NCBI GenBank assembly: GCA_021030905.1
Contig: JAGFMI010000004.1
Location: forward strand, 2,170,001-2,234,000
Length of the DNA: 64,000 nucleotides
Reading direction: 5' to 3'
Source: Pyrenula massariospora
Taxonomy: Eukaryota > Ascomycota > Eurotiomycetes > Pyrenulales > Pyrenulaceae
Part shown: positions 49,899 through 60,742 of the stretch, piece after piece
Layout: every line of letters begins with the position of its first letter
How positions within the stretch are numbered: the stretch's first letter is position 1
Position numbers and translations under genes: made by a program
The notes under the pieces: generated by a model
What the model saw: the letters and a program-made list of their open reading frames with translations, nothing else
Database searches by the model: none
Told to the model about the DNA's origin: nothing

Positions 49899-52187
49899 CT
49901 ACCAAGCCCACATACACTTATACGCCAGCAACCTTCCCCCCAACCGATCATACTCCATCTGCGTAATCCAACTATCATTCGTCACGCTCAGCTTCCCAAA
50001 AACACTGCCCCCCTTCCACGTCACCACCTGCGGATCCAGCTCCCTCGGCGGCCTTCCAATCATAATCTCCTTTGAGAAATTCGGCCGCAGCGCGTGCAGC
50101 CTCTCCTCGAGATAGCTGTAGAAGCCGGGGATCTGGGACCCGCCCCCGATGAGCATGACGCCGCCGAGGAAGTCGCGGGTCTTGCGCTCGTCGCCGCTGG
50201 ACGCGTAGCTGATGGAGGTGAGGATGGCGCTGTCGAGGGGGAAGATGGGGAGGCGGTCGTCTTGGTATTCGAAGGGGAGGGCTTCGGGGGCGTCGTCGTT
50301 TTCGGGCGGGTTTGCCGGGTCGATGGCGGGTGTGCCGGCGGGTTGGGGGGTGCCCTCGAGGTCTGGGGCTGGCGTGTTCCTCTCCGAGGCGGCGCCGTTG
50401 ATGTCGAGGTCTTTTCTGTTTTTCAGCACGTGGAGATTCGGCGTGGGTTTCGTGCGCGGGGTGAAATAGCTGGTGTCTCCGAGGGATCCGTTTGTTGTGG
50501 TATCTGCAGTGCCAGACGCTGGTGGACATGTTGAGATTATGTCGGCTTGGGCTGCAGAGCGAGGATCGTTCCTCCTCTTGTCGTACAGATCGCGAGAGCT
50601 TTCTAAAATGGAGTGTCGGCCATCCAGTTTGCCTGAGTTGTCGAAAATCTTCGGGCGGAAGAAGCCTGCCGGGGCAAGCAAAACCTCGTCGTAGCATTTG
50701 AAGAAGAATTTGCGGGTATCTTGACCGGAAACACGAACGTGAAAGTCATAAGCTTGAACAGATACCTCTGCATCACTCAGAGTGCAGAATTTCTGTTTCA
50801 ATTCCTCTGCCAGCAAGAAATCGTATCGTCGATTGAGATCGATGTCAGCGTATGGGAAGTGGTCGAATAGCATCATCTTGATAAAGGTAGTTGTCACGTC
50901 CATCCCCCCGTATTTGATGTTGACACGAGAATCCTCTATACACATACCATCCTCAACACAACAAATCGATGTCTTTTGGGCGCCAATGTCAACGATGCAA
51001 GCCTGAGTAAAACCAGCACCAAACGATGATGCAAGTCCTTCTTGGAAGAAACAAACTCGGCCAAATCCGAGATCTTTCATAATCATTTCGAGCATATCTA
51101 CAACAAATGTCCGCTCATAAAGATCTGGAATAACAAAAACACACCCGTAGGCAGACCATTGGCTCCGAGTTTTCAAAGGGACCCCAAGTTGAGTCCGCAC
51201 AGCATCTGTGATGATGAGAGCGATGTCGCCGTATAACTGTCGTTTGGAAGTGTAGTCACGCTCATTGCAGCAGCCGTGACGAATTGGCCAGAATAGCCTA
51301 TACCTAGGCTTCGAGTCATCGGGTATCCGTAGTGCTTCCTTTCCTGTGATGTACTTTGGCGCACTTTCTGGCCGAGGTGGCAATTCTGTCCAATCTATAC
51401 GGTAAGGGTCATTGTGTTCAGAAATAGTCTCTGGAGGTGTTCTTCTGTTGTAGTTGATGACCATCTCTTTCGAGTTGGGTAACACGCGTCTCTTGTTTGC
51501 GCGCATCCGTACCTTGAGATCTGCAGACATTGCTGTGTACTCGCTTGCAAAGTCATCACCAAACAATTTTTCTGGCTCTACCTCCGAGCCATCGTCAAGT
51601 TTTTGTCTCTTAGGGCTAGGCTCAGCATCAACTAATTCAGATTCGGATCTCTTGGCTTTCTTTGCAATGACCATAGGCACTGTTTTCGGCAAAGCATCGC
51701 TCGCTAGACCTATCCGCATGTTTTGGCTTCCAAGGTGAATGACAATAACTTTTGACCCAGCGGCGTTTTGGCTGGCGAGATCGCCGCCAGCTTCCCCGAT
51801 ATCTGGTGCATCGCCCATTTCAACATCTGCGTCCATCTTTCCCAAAGCTAGTGCCCGATCTCGATCTTTGGCTTCTTTTGTCATGCGGTTTCGAGCCTCT
51901 TCTTGCTGTAGCCGATAAGCAAGGATTTGATCATCGCGCTTGAGGTAGTCTCTGGGGACAAGGGCGTCTTTAGTAGGACCAAGATAGTTTATGGCGACAA
52001 GAGACATACGTATAGTAATTCTTCTGGTTAATCGCGTTGATCTGAGGCCAGGTGCTGAGATCCATATTGTTATCGGTCCGTTCCAGACCTGCAGAACATT
52101 AGTGATATTTCTTCGCTGACCGGAGGCTTGCTCTGTGACCGTACCTTCCTCCCTCAGGAGCGCCTTGCCCGACTTCTTGCCAACCAT
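49899..52187 (-). CDS. arp8: Actin-related protein 8 (INO80 chromatin remodeller)
   Basis: Arp8 is part of the nuclear actin/Arp4/Arp8 module of INO80 and binds linker DNA. Exons are 52187-52145, 52088-52010 and 51951-49899, giving 724 residues. Splicing yields GLERTDNNMDLSTWPQINAI followed by NYYTDYLKRDDQ, the typical Arp8 start. The actin fold is recognisable from VIVIHLGSQNMRIGLASDAL, ACIVDIGAQKTSICCVEDGM and GGVMLIGGGSQIPGFYSYLE, with a long disordered insertion between about residues 520 and 610. Both introns and the exon between them are also open in another frame, so an unspliced message would read through. Coding-strand composition flips from C-rich to G-rich near 50060-50120. Confidence 0.96.
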   Translation of the reverse strand: MVGKKSGKALLREEGTVTEQASGQRRNITNVLQVWNGPITIWISAPGLRSTRLTRRITIRMSLVAINYLGPTKDALVPRDYLKRDDQILAYRLQQEEARNRMTKEAKDRDRALALGKMDADVEMGDAPDIGEAGGDLASQNAAGSKVIVIHLGSQNMRIGLASDALPKTVPMVIAKKAKRSESELVDAEPSPKRQKLDDGSEVEPEKLFGDDFASEYTAMSADLKVRMRANKRRVLPNSKEMVINYNRRTPPETISEHNDPYRIDWTELPPRPESAPKYITGKEALRIPDDSKPRYRLFWPIRHGCCNERDYTSKRQLYGDIALIITDAVRTQLGVPLKTRSQWSAYGCVFVIPDLYERTFVVDMLEMIMKDLGFGRVCFFQEGLASSFGAGFTQACIVDIGAQKTSICCVEDGMCIEDSRVNIKYGGMDVTTTFIKMMLFDHFPYADIDLNRRYDFLLAEELKQKFCTLSDAEVSVQAYDFHVRVSGQDTRKFFFKCYDEVLLAPAGFFRPKIFDNSGKLDGRHSILESSRDLYDKRRNDPRSAAQADIISTCPPASGTADTTTNGSLGDTSYFTPRTKPTPNLHVLKNRKDLDINGAASERNTPAPDLEGTPQPAGTPAIDPANPPENDDAPEALPFEYQDDRLPIFPLDSAILTSISYASSGDERKTRDFLGGVMLIGGGSQIPGFYSYLEERLHALRPNFSKEIMIGRPPRELDPQVVTWKGGSVFGKLSVTNDSWITQMEYDRLGGRLLAYKCMWAW

Positions 52188-52860
52188 TGCGATGTAATAT
52201 CTTGAGCTCGAATGTTATAGTCTTACGTTGCTTCCGCGATGGCGAGCTGGTGAGTTACGTGCCGTGCACCCCAGATTCAAAATGTCAGTGGGCGATAGTA
52301 TCCGCACTGGGAGAAGATAAGTAAGAATTATCAGAATTATTGGGTCCGGAACGCCGACATAGGAATAATTAGTGTATACACCTGAATGTTCGCTGTGAAA
52401 TTTGCACGACTCAAACAAATATAGGTTAGAATTCCCCGCCCCATCCCTTCCGATGGTGGTGCTAAGTTCTAAAGCTACAAACCATAGAATGCCCAAGAAT
52501 GCATGTCCGTAGTGCACTAAATAGAATACCTTGAGCTTGCATTATGCCTAATCTACCAATAAATTGGCGTACTTGACACTTTATCATGATGCCTACAGAG
52601 TCATTACGGGACCAAAATGGGCGATGGTGCGAGTGGTCTTAGTCGTACGTGTATATGGGCGGGATGAATCTGCGATGGGACAGAAGATAAGCTCGCGTGG
52701 AAAGCTGAGGCGAGGTCGTAAATTTTGCTTCTGTATTGACATATTGATGGATATGTGGTCCTCCAGCAGAACGTCCGAAAGTGTCTGAACCCAGAATCAT
52801 GATGTCTCCCCGGCCACATTCGCTTGCTTGTTCCACCGTACAATTGCCCAACTCCACCGA
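52188..52860. other. Intergenic region
   Basis: This is 673 bp between the Arp8 start and the uS9 stop, both on the minus strand. It should hold the Arp8 promoter and the uS9 3' UTR. It is AT-richer than its surroundings and no motif was assigned. Confidence 0.55.
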
Positions 52861-53451
52861 TCACCGATATGACTTTTGGTATCTCGCTCTTGCACCGGGA
52901 CCTATTGTATTTAGCATTGTGGATACCAGATATGATTTGAACCACGTACCTCCAAATTTCTTCGGCTCACACCGCCGATTATCTATGGCGAAAGTCAGCA
53001 TTAGAGGGTCTAGAATCTCAGTCAAGAGAGTCATACCAGCAACGAGTAATGTCCGATCATATTGATAAAGGGCTTGTTTTAATTGATTCTTGGCGTATTC
53101 ATCCACATACTTCTGATAGTAGGCGACAATGCTCTTCGCTATTGCTTGCCTTATGGCATAGATCTGGGAAGTGTGTCCACCACCTGAGACCCGTACACGG
53201 ATATCGACACCGGCGAATTTGTCAAGGCCAACAATGAGGAGGGGTTCGTAGACCTTGAATCGCAAGATTTCGGGCTGCGTCAATGAAAGTGGCTTCCCAT
53301 TGACCTTGATGAGACCTTTTCCTTGCTATCCATTGAATTAGCGACTGGTTTCTCGGAGCTACGTGAAGAAATTTCAACATACTTTGCAGTGTGCGACGGC
53401 GGTAGCCGTTTTCTTCTTTCCGAAGCATTGCACCATCGGGGTCGAAGCCAT
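52861..53451 (-). CDS. rps16: Cytosolic 40S ribosomal protein uS9 (S16)
   Basis: uS9 is a small-subunit head protein whose C-terminal tail reaches the P site. Four exons are 53451-53383, 53325-53037, 52982-52950 and 52901-52861, giving 143 residues, the family length. It reads [40 protein letters not shown] and [20 protein letters not shown]. It ends in the invariant basic tail [12 protein letters not shown], whose last Arg contacts tRNA. The introns are 57, 54 and 48 nt. It is divergent from mitochondrial uL13m with 293 bp between the starts. Confidence 0.98.
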
Positions 53452-53744
53452 GATGCAGACGCAGTCGTAGCAGGTACGTAACGAGGTTCGAGAGTGACCT
53501 TCGATTGTTCAATGATTTTCTGAAGAGGTGAGGGTGCTGTTGTGCGCCAAGAAAACCAACCTTGACCACTTTAGGATTAGCGCATCACCTATCGAGGTTC
53601 CCCGATTGCCTGGGCAAATTTTGCATTGGTTCCAAGTTGTACGGAGCGAAGAGCAGCAAGATTGAGGTGTCATATCGAGCGTCGCCGGGGATTGTTTGAG
53701 GCCTTTTTCGGTGACTTTGTTTGTGGTTGCCGTCTGGTCAGAAA
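53452..53744. promoter_or_regulatory. Divergent promoter of uS9 and uL13m
   Basis: These 293 bp separate the two start codons, so one short region must drive both a cytosolic and a mitochondrial ribosomal protein gene. No motif is assigned with confidence. Confidence 0.5.
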
Positions 53745-54356
53745 ATGTCGCAGGTTTTGGGCAAGGTGATGATCTTTTCGTTTCTGATCTAATTGAGTTC
53801 TGACCTTCACTAGACAAGACTTGCTTATTCTAGAACATGGCATTTCGTGGATGTTGGAACTGATCCCCGACCTCTTGGACGAATAGCTTCATCAATTGCT
53901 ATATTTCTTATGGGCAAAAACAAACCTATCTGGAATCCTTCGACTGATTGTGGAGACTACGTCGTTGCAACCGGATGCCATGACCTTCACACGACGGGAA
54001 AGAAAAGGTTTCAAAAGCAGTACTACACACATACCACCCGACCTGGAAGTCTAAAGCAGATGTCTATGGATCGCATGTTTGCAAAATGGGGTGGAGGAGA
54101 AGTGCTGAAAAGGGCAGTACGAGGAATGCTACCTAAGAACAGACTCAGAGAAAAGCGACTTGCACGGTTGAAAGGTGAATCCATTAAGCTATCATTTCTA
54201 GCCTTCTTTGCTAATTGATATTGGTGATAAGTCTTCGAAGGTGTCGCGCATCCATATAAAGACAATCTTGTGAAATTCAACGGCGAGACTCATGTCCCCG
54301 GGACACCGAGGGTACAAGCCGCTATCATGGACAATCAGATCTCATTAACTTCTTGA
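53745..54356 (+). CDS. mrpl23: Mitochondrial large-subunit ribosomal protein uL13m
   Basis: This is the mitochondrial homologue of bacterial L13, an early large-subunit assembly protein. Three exons are 53745-53765, 53814-54174 and 54232-54356, giving 168 residues. The tiny first exon encodes MSQVLGK, joined to TRLAYSRTWHFVDVGTDPRP. Typical L13 sequence follows: LGRIASSIAIFLMGKNKPIW, DYVVATGCHDLHTTGKKRFQ, GGGEVLKRAVRGMLPKNRLR and VFEGVAHPYKDNLVKF. The introns are 48 and 57 nt. Its 3' end is only 129 bp from the convergent uricase stop. Confidence 0.96.
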
Positions 54357-54485
54357 CGACGAATTTCAGCTTTCACCAAAAAGCTAATATGACCATCGCG
54401 AAAAAGAACCCCAAGAAATTAGTCACCAGCCCATCAACGGACGCCATGTCCCTCGTTGCTCGAGACCGCTGTGATGGACTAAAGT

Positions 54486-55471
54486 CTATCTCGACACAGT
54501 GCATGTAATGAGGCCGTTTGGGTCTGACTGGGGAGCATACACCTCTGCATCCTTCCCGGTGTTTTTCAGGCCGTGATGCCAGCTCAGATCTTGGGATGTC
54601 AGCTTACATTCACCAGTCGTTCAGAAAAAGCAGGACTCACCAATCTCGAAGTAGTGCTTGTTTGGGAGGGAATAGTCGACTTTTTCCACAGCCGATTGGG
54701 CGGCCAGTATTTGTTGGCTCATTTTGTACATGGTGTTCTGGACACTGGGACTGTCATCTTCGGCAAAGGTCTTCAGAGTGATGTCCCGAGCCGCAGACCA
54801 TGTCTTGTCAAACTTGCCAATATCATCTTTGACCGCATCAAGGGTGGTGAAAGTCTGCCAGCTCCAACCCGCGTCTACGGATGTACTCAAAATACGATCC
54901 CAGACCTCTGGTAGCTGTGTGAAGTCGTCTTGCACAAAGCCGTGGAAAGCTGAACCTGTGCTTTTCAGCACTAGCAGATCAGACATACCAGATCGGATGT
55001 CGATTCCTTTGCCATCGATAGCAGCGGCCTCAACAATCCGCTTTTCGTCACCGTCTCTGAAGAATGAGTGAGGGTGCGGCTTTCCATCAACTGTGATTCT
55101 GGTCCACCTGTGTACAACCACCTTGACATGGGCCGTGTGGATGTGTTTATATTTTTCAACGAAGTGCGATGCGAGAATTGAAGCAAACAATTCTGGCGGG
55201 GTGACAGGATTTTGTTTTGCAATGATATACGTCGTTTGTTTCATCGAGTCTGTTGCCACTACCACACTGTTGTCGGCTTTGGTGTAGCTGTCACCGTTAG
55301 AACCTCTCTTTTTGTAGGCTGGTATTCGACTCACGACGTCTCAATTTCTCCCTCCAACAGCACAGAGACGGTCATCTCAACCACTGTGTGGGTTTTGGTC
55401 GCCTCGTCACGGTGAACTTTGTAGACCCGAATATTTTCTTTGCCATAGCGAGCAGCTGCGACTTTTGTCAT
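54486..55471 (-). CDS. Urate oxidase (uricase) without a visible peroxisomal signal
   Basis: It oxidises urate to 5-hydroxyisourate in purine degradation. Three exons are 55471-55335, 55287-54641 and 54589-54486, giving 295 residues. Catalytic residues are all present: Lys11 in AARYGKEN, Thr58 in VVVATDS and His257 in NKHYFEI. Other conserved stretches are YTKADNSVVVATDS, KHIHTAHVKVVVHRWTRITV, GMSDLLVLKSTGSAFHGF and YAPQSDPNGLITCTVSR at the end. Aspergillus uricase continues after CTVGR with seven residues ending in the peroxisomal signal SKL. Here a TAG follows CTVSR, so that tail is missing. No alternative exon supplying a PTS1 was seen before the convergent uL13m gene. Confidence 0.94.
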
Positions 55472-56659
55472 GTTGTCAATGGAAATTTTACGTGGCTTGA
55501 GAATAAGTTTGAGCGTCGGCTGACAGATGATTTGGAGCTGGAATTTCGTGTCACCGGGAGATTGAAAGATGGATGATTCGAGCTTTCTGGGTAACAATCT
55601 GGTGGGGAGGGGGGATCGTTATCTAATGTACCATCAGAGCCAGAGCGAGCAGTGAGGTGCTAATCGGCGAGCTCCATGCCAACGGGGAGCTGCGTGTGAA
55701 GGCGATCTACAGACTAGCGACAGCTCCCTCATTCGCCGTCGACCAGTGGCAGCCTTGGGAGATTTATCTTTCCATCTCTATGGTCGGAACCGCCCGAGCA
55801 CAGGCTTGCCGGATTCCGATCGCGGCGTGAGCGGTCTACGTCGGAGTATGACATTCACTAGGAAGTTCTTTGACATGCTCTATTTCTGCTCGTGTATAGC
55901 GCTTCTCCTAGGAGAACGTCATGTATATACCTACCTAACCAAGGCGTCTCTTTGGCGAGAGCTTTGGCTGAGAGTAGCACTGAGAGAGCAAGAGCTGTTG
56001 ACATGGAAAAGAGGGGCGAAAGCCACAATGGAGGGGTTCAATAGAAGGATAATTGGAGTAGGTTAGGTACAGTACCTCTATATTGGGGCATCTCGCGGCT
56101 AGGGTCGTGCAGCCGGCCAATGACCTCCGAAAGCCTGGATTGCTGCTTGCACAAGGCTCAGATTTCCTCAGAGAATCTTGCATCCGACATCAGATGAGAT
56201 CTATTCTCCGCGTATCTCAAGGCCACCTACCTTAGTGTTGTGAATCCTTCCAAGGTAGATCAGCCCGTCAGGTAAAAACCCCGTTGAGGATTGCTCCATC
56301 CCACCCTCGCCCACCGTACCACATCCATTGTCCGTTTTGGGATTCTGGAGAGACGTCATAAACCTGAACATTAAGGCAGGCAGTCACTCTTTCGATCTGC
56401 GCGTTTACTTTCACGCGAAGTACCGGAATCGTGCAGGCTATTAAGGCTGACTCCGTGCTGCCGTCCTCAAAGCGACAAACAATACTCCACGATTGGTATC
56501 TTTCCTCTCAAAACACGACGACCTTCGCTGGAGATGACTATTCCAATGCTAAGCGGCCTCACGCCCCGATAGTGCATTCTCCTCGATACTTTCAGAACTC
56601 AATGGGCGCCTATTGTGCTACAACGCCGAACGATACGCAGGGGCAAGTGCGGAGCGGAA
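55472..56659. other. Divergent intergenic region
   Basis: This is 1.2 kb between the uricase and rictor starts. A short frame at 56431-56688 (starting MQAIKADSVLP) overlaps the rictor start region and might be part of an upstream exon or a uORF. No regulatory motif was assigned. Confidence 0.5.
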
Positions 56660-59600
56660 ATGATCAGGCATATGGCCTCGGCCCTTGATGGACAAGCATA
56701 TTCGGTGACACCAACTCAGAGTCGACTTGATAGCAAAATAGTAGCAGACCTCAGCGGAAGCAATGACAGCCATTCTACTGTTCAAGATCCCCCGACGAAG
56801 TCTTCTCGCTCCTTTTCTGGTGGAAGCGCTCACTTCGGACCCAGAGGGTCTTCCCTTGCTCCATCAGGCGCTGCCCCTGGAAGCTTCAGTACAGATCTTA
56901 GGAGCACAAATCTTTCTCGAATCGGAACTCCTCGACCGAGCTTCACAGCCTCTAGAGGAAGCGGTAACGACGTCAATCTCGAAGCTGCTGAGGTGGCAGC
57001 ATCAGAGCGGAGACAAGCCACTTACCGTGATCAGATCGCGAAAGAGATGAAGATCAAACTAGGGACGGAGAACATGCTAGAGGCCTTACAAGCAAAGAAT
57101 ACAAAGCAGACAAAAGAGCAGAGACTAAGAATCGAATCAGAGCTGAGCTCATCGAACCGCAAGCTTGCCGAGCTCAAGAATCAGCTTGATGAAGAGATTA
57201 ATCGATCAGGCACTCCCACAACGCCTCCCCCGTCTCGAAATCGTGCGTCTGCCTACTTTCGAACGAGTCCTCTTCGATCACCTCGATTACAGGGATTAGA
57301 CGAGAATGCTCCTCGAGGCGAAGACTTCGAAAGCGAATCGCCCACGTATGTGCTCGCGGAAACGCTGCAAGCCTTGGAGATTGTGGGCATGCAATCAGAC
57401 TACTACATCGAGCGCGCTAACAGTCTAGTTGATTTGTTCAAGAGACACCCAACACTCAAATACGATTTGGCGTGGTCCGTCTTTGGTTTACGTGTGCAGA
57501 TGATGCTTCTCAGTGATAATTCAGAAATCATAGCCGCCGGATACCGACTTACAAGATACGCCATTGCCGATCGAGCTTCCATTCAAACTATACGCGCCTT
57601 GAATACTGATATCCTTGTCAACCTCTCATTGGTGAAGAAAGGCAAAGCAATACTGGAGAGAGAACAGGCGCTGAAATTCGTTCGGGCATTTCTCGATGTC
57701 AAAGATGGAATTCAAGAACTATCACCAGCTGTTCTACGAACAGTGATAGCAGTCGCAGAGCATCATGAGGATCGTTTACGTAACATTGCCTTGTTGACCT
57801 TGACGGAGATTCTTGTTAAGGATCCAAGCATGCTGGGTGCTACCCGGGGTATTGCTACGATGAGCGACACGCTTTCAGAAGGGACATATCCTGCCTCTGA
57901 AAGTATGGTGGCATGTTTTATGCATGTGCTGGACGTTCCACGTCTTCGAAAGCGCTTGAAGTCTGGCCACGAGATCCAGTCTGTCTTTGCTCCATTTACT
58001 GACCCTACAGTCCTCGGAGGGCACGAAGAGCGCCTAAAGGACTGCGTCAAGGCACTAGCAGTTATCTTTAAATCATGGCCAGGACTACTCATTATCTCGA
58101 TGAATCGTAATGCTGCCCTACGTTCTCTGTTCGCCTCCTTGCAATATCCTTCATCAGCTGCTAGGGACATGGTTTTGGAGTTGCTTTTTGATGTTCTCCG
58201 CATAAAGCCACCTTCCTGGTCTTCCGGCTTCCTTGCCGTCAGAAGGCTCACTCAATATGGCAGGGTTGGAAGCTTCAGCGCCGATTTACCGGCAAAGAAA
58301 GTGAAATCGGACCATGATGAAGACCCTGAAAAGTTTGATTTGGCTGCACATTTCTGCTCTTTCCTCCTCGCAATTATGGTAGACGCAGGCTTGGTTCAGG
58401 TAAGGCATTTCTCTGGACTTTTATAGGCCATTAAGTCATTAATGATACTAGGCCTTGCTGGAATTTGTGAGCATCGAAGAGGACTTCTCCCTCAGGCGCA
58501 AAGCAGCACTGTTGCTTACAGAAATTTTGAAGATGTCGTGTCAACTTCTTCCCGCTTATATCAGCTCAGAGCTACAGGTTCTGGCCCAGCTGATACCACC
58601 CTCTTCTTCCCCGCTTGAACTTCTTCAAGCTTCGGGCCTGGCAACGATATATCAGATTGAGAGCATTAATCGAACTTTAAATCGCTCGCAAGGGGCCGCG
58701 AGCACGGTTGGAAAATATATGTTGAAAGAGGAAAGCTATGCCTTGGCCTTACACAACGACTCAAACAAGACAAAATATCCTCCTTCTATGGACGAAATGC
58801 AATTTCGAGCTGCCATTTTGGAGACGCAAGTTCTGAGTTCCGCAAATTATATGAAATGGAAATGGGACCTTATCCTTGGTCTGATTGAAGGACCTCTCAC
58901 AAATCCTAAGCGTTTAGAAGAAGCGATCAAGTCATCCAAGTTCTTAAAGCGAATTGTAGGGTTCTTTCGGCCCTTCAAGTTTCGCTTCTCTGCCATCCGA
59001 AATACAAAACCTAACCAGCGGTATGTTCGAGCAGGATGCGCTCTAATGAGGACTCTGGTTCACGATCCTGAAGGTGCGAAGTATCTGGTAGAGAGCAAAG
59101 TCCTGCGGCAAATAGCCGAATGCCTGGCTCAACTTGATCGGCAAAGCGGAATTACCTCTACTACACCGCTTTTCTCAAAACAGTCCATGGCGGATACCCT
59201 AAGTGGTGGATACTTCGCAATGCTGGGTGTGTTGAGCCAGGACACTGCTGGAATTGTGATGATGGAACGCTGGCGTATGCTCAACATGTTTTACCATATT
59301 ATCGAGTTGAAAGGTCGGCCAGATCTTACACAGACTTTCTTGGGCAATATGGACTTTTCTTTGGATAGCCATCTTCGCGTGGTATTGTCCAAGGCACTTA
59401 CTGCGGCCCCAAAGGATATTCGTCTTTTCGCAACCAAGATGCTCCGGAAATACTCAACAGGCGGCGAGTCTAGGGAATATAATCCTTTGAGTGCTCATTG
59501 GGTCCTCCGTTTACTCGTTACACAGCTTTATGACCCGGATGTGGAGGTTTGTGGCGTCGCTGTCAAAATACTTGAGGAAGCCTGTAATAGACGGAGCTAC

Positions 59601-60742
59601 CTTGAATTTGTTGTGAATTGTCGTCCAGCATTGGATCATCTCGGCGAGATTGGAGCACCTCTTCTTCTCAGATTTTTATCAACATCAGTCGGATATCATT
59701 ACCTCGATGGCCTCGACTACATTACGCAGGAAATGGATGACTGGTATCTGGGACGCAACGACAGCTATGTTAACATTGTCGAGGCTTCGCTGTGTCGCGC
59801 ATATTCAGACTCGTCAATGCGCACCAACGCGACCCTGGACGACAGTTTGGACGCTGATGCCTTGGGATTAGTACCTCCGCATTTCTACCGTGAGCTTGCG
59901 CGAACTAAGGAGGGCTGCAAGCTCCTAAAACGGTCTGGACATTTCGACGACTTTGCAACGAGTATTCGCGATTTTATCCTCGACGAAGAGGACCCGGAAG
60001 TTCTGACGAGGGCCAAAGGTTGTCTGTGGGCCGTTGGTAATGTTGGGTCCATGGCTCTAGGCGCCCCTTTCCTTGAAGCTACCGATGTTGTTAAGTCAGC
60101 GATCCGGATAGCCGAAGGCGCGCATGTCATGACCATGAGAGGAACAGCATGTTTTGTGCTTGGCCTGATCTCTAGGAGTGTTCACGGTCTTGAAATGCTG
60201 CGCGAGTCTGGCTGGGAGTCTGCTGTCAATTCTATGGGTGAGTCTGCGGGCTTTTGCATTCCAAAGGACATGAGCAAACTCCTTTCGGTAAGGTTTACAA
60301 ATATCTAGATACGATTCAACGCTGATAAACTCCCTAGATCAATTCATTTGGACAGCCTGAAGATTCTACTGTTGAAACCAAGGCATATGAGAAGTACCAG
60401 GCAGCAATTGCCGATGACGAGCCCTTGAATGCCAAGGTCCTTTCTCTAGTAACAGATTTGGGGAACACTGTACTGGCAAGGAAGACGGTCACGGAGCTTA
60501 ACAGGCATGTGTCAATCTTGCGAGCCAATTGTTACAGAATGCTTACCGCTTCTAGCCTCAAAACGAAGAAACCAGAAATTTTCCGACAACAAAAACTATT
60601 TCAGAAAATACTGATTGTTCTCGAGAACCAGCATTTTCGATTAGGTGCTCGACAATTTGTGCTCGATCTATTTGACCGGAGCGTATTGCGAAAGAGCGTT
60701 TTAGAGGATGACGATGACTCGGTTTTCGAAACGGAGACATGA
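56660..60742 (+). CDS. Rictor homologue, TOR complex 2 subunit
   Basis: This is the scaffold subunit of TORC2 (rictor/Avo3/Ste20 family), which acts in membrane stress and actin signalling. Three exons are 56660-58399, 58452-60287 and 60338-60742, giving 1326 residues. A Ser/Pro-rich start and a coiled stretch (EVAASERRQATYRDQIAKEM onward) lead into the rictor N-terminal armadillo-like region (ALEIVGMQSDYYIERANSLV). The middle region contains YMKWKWDLILGLIEGPLTNP and RFSAIRNTKPNQRYVRAGCA. The rictor V signature KGCLWAVGNVGSMALGAPFL and GTACFVLGLISRSVHG follows. The end is charged (EDDDDSVFETET). ATG 56660 is the first in the open frame; a spliced upstream start is possible. Confidence 0.92.
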
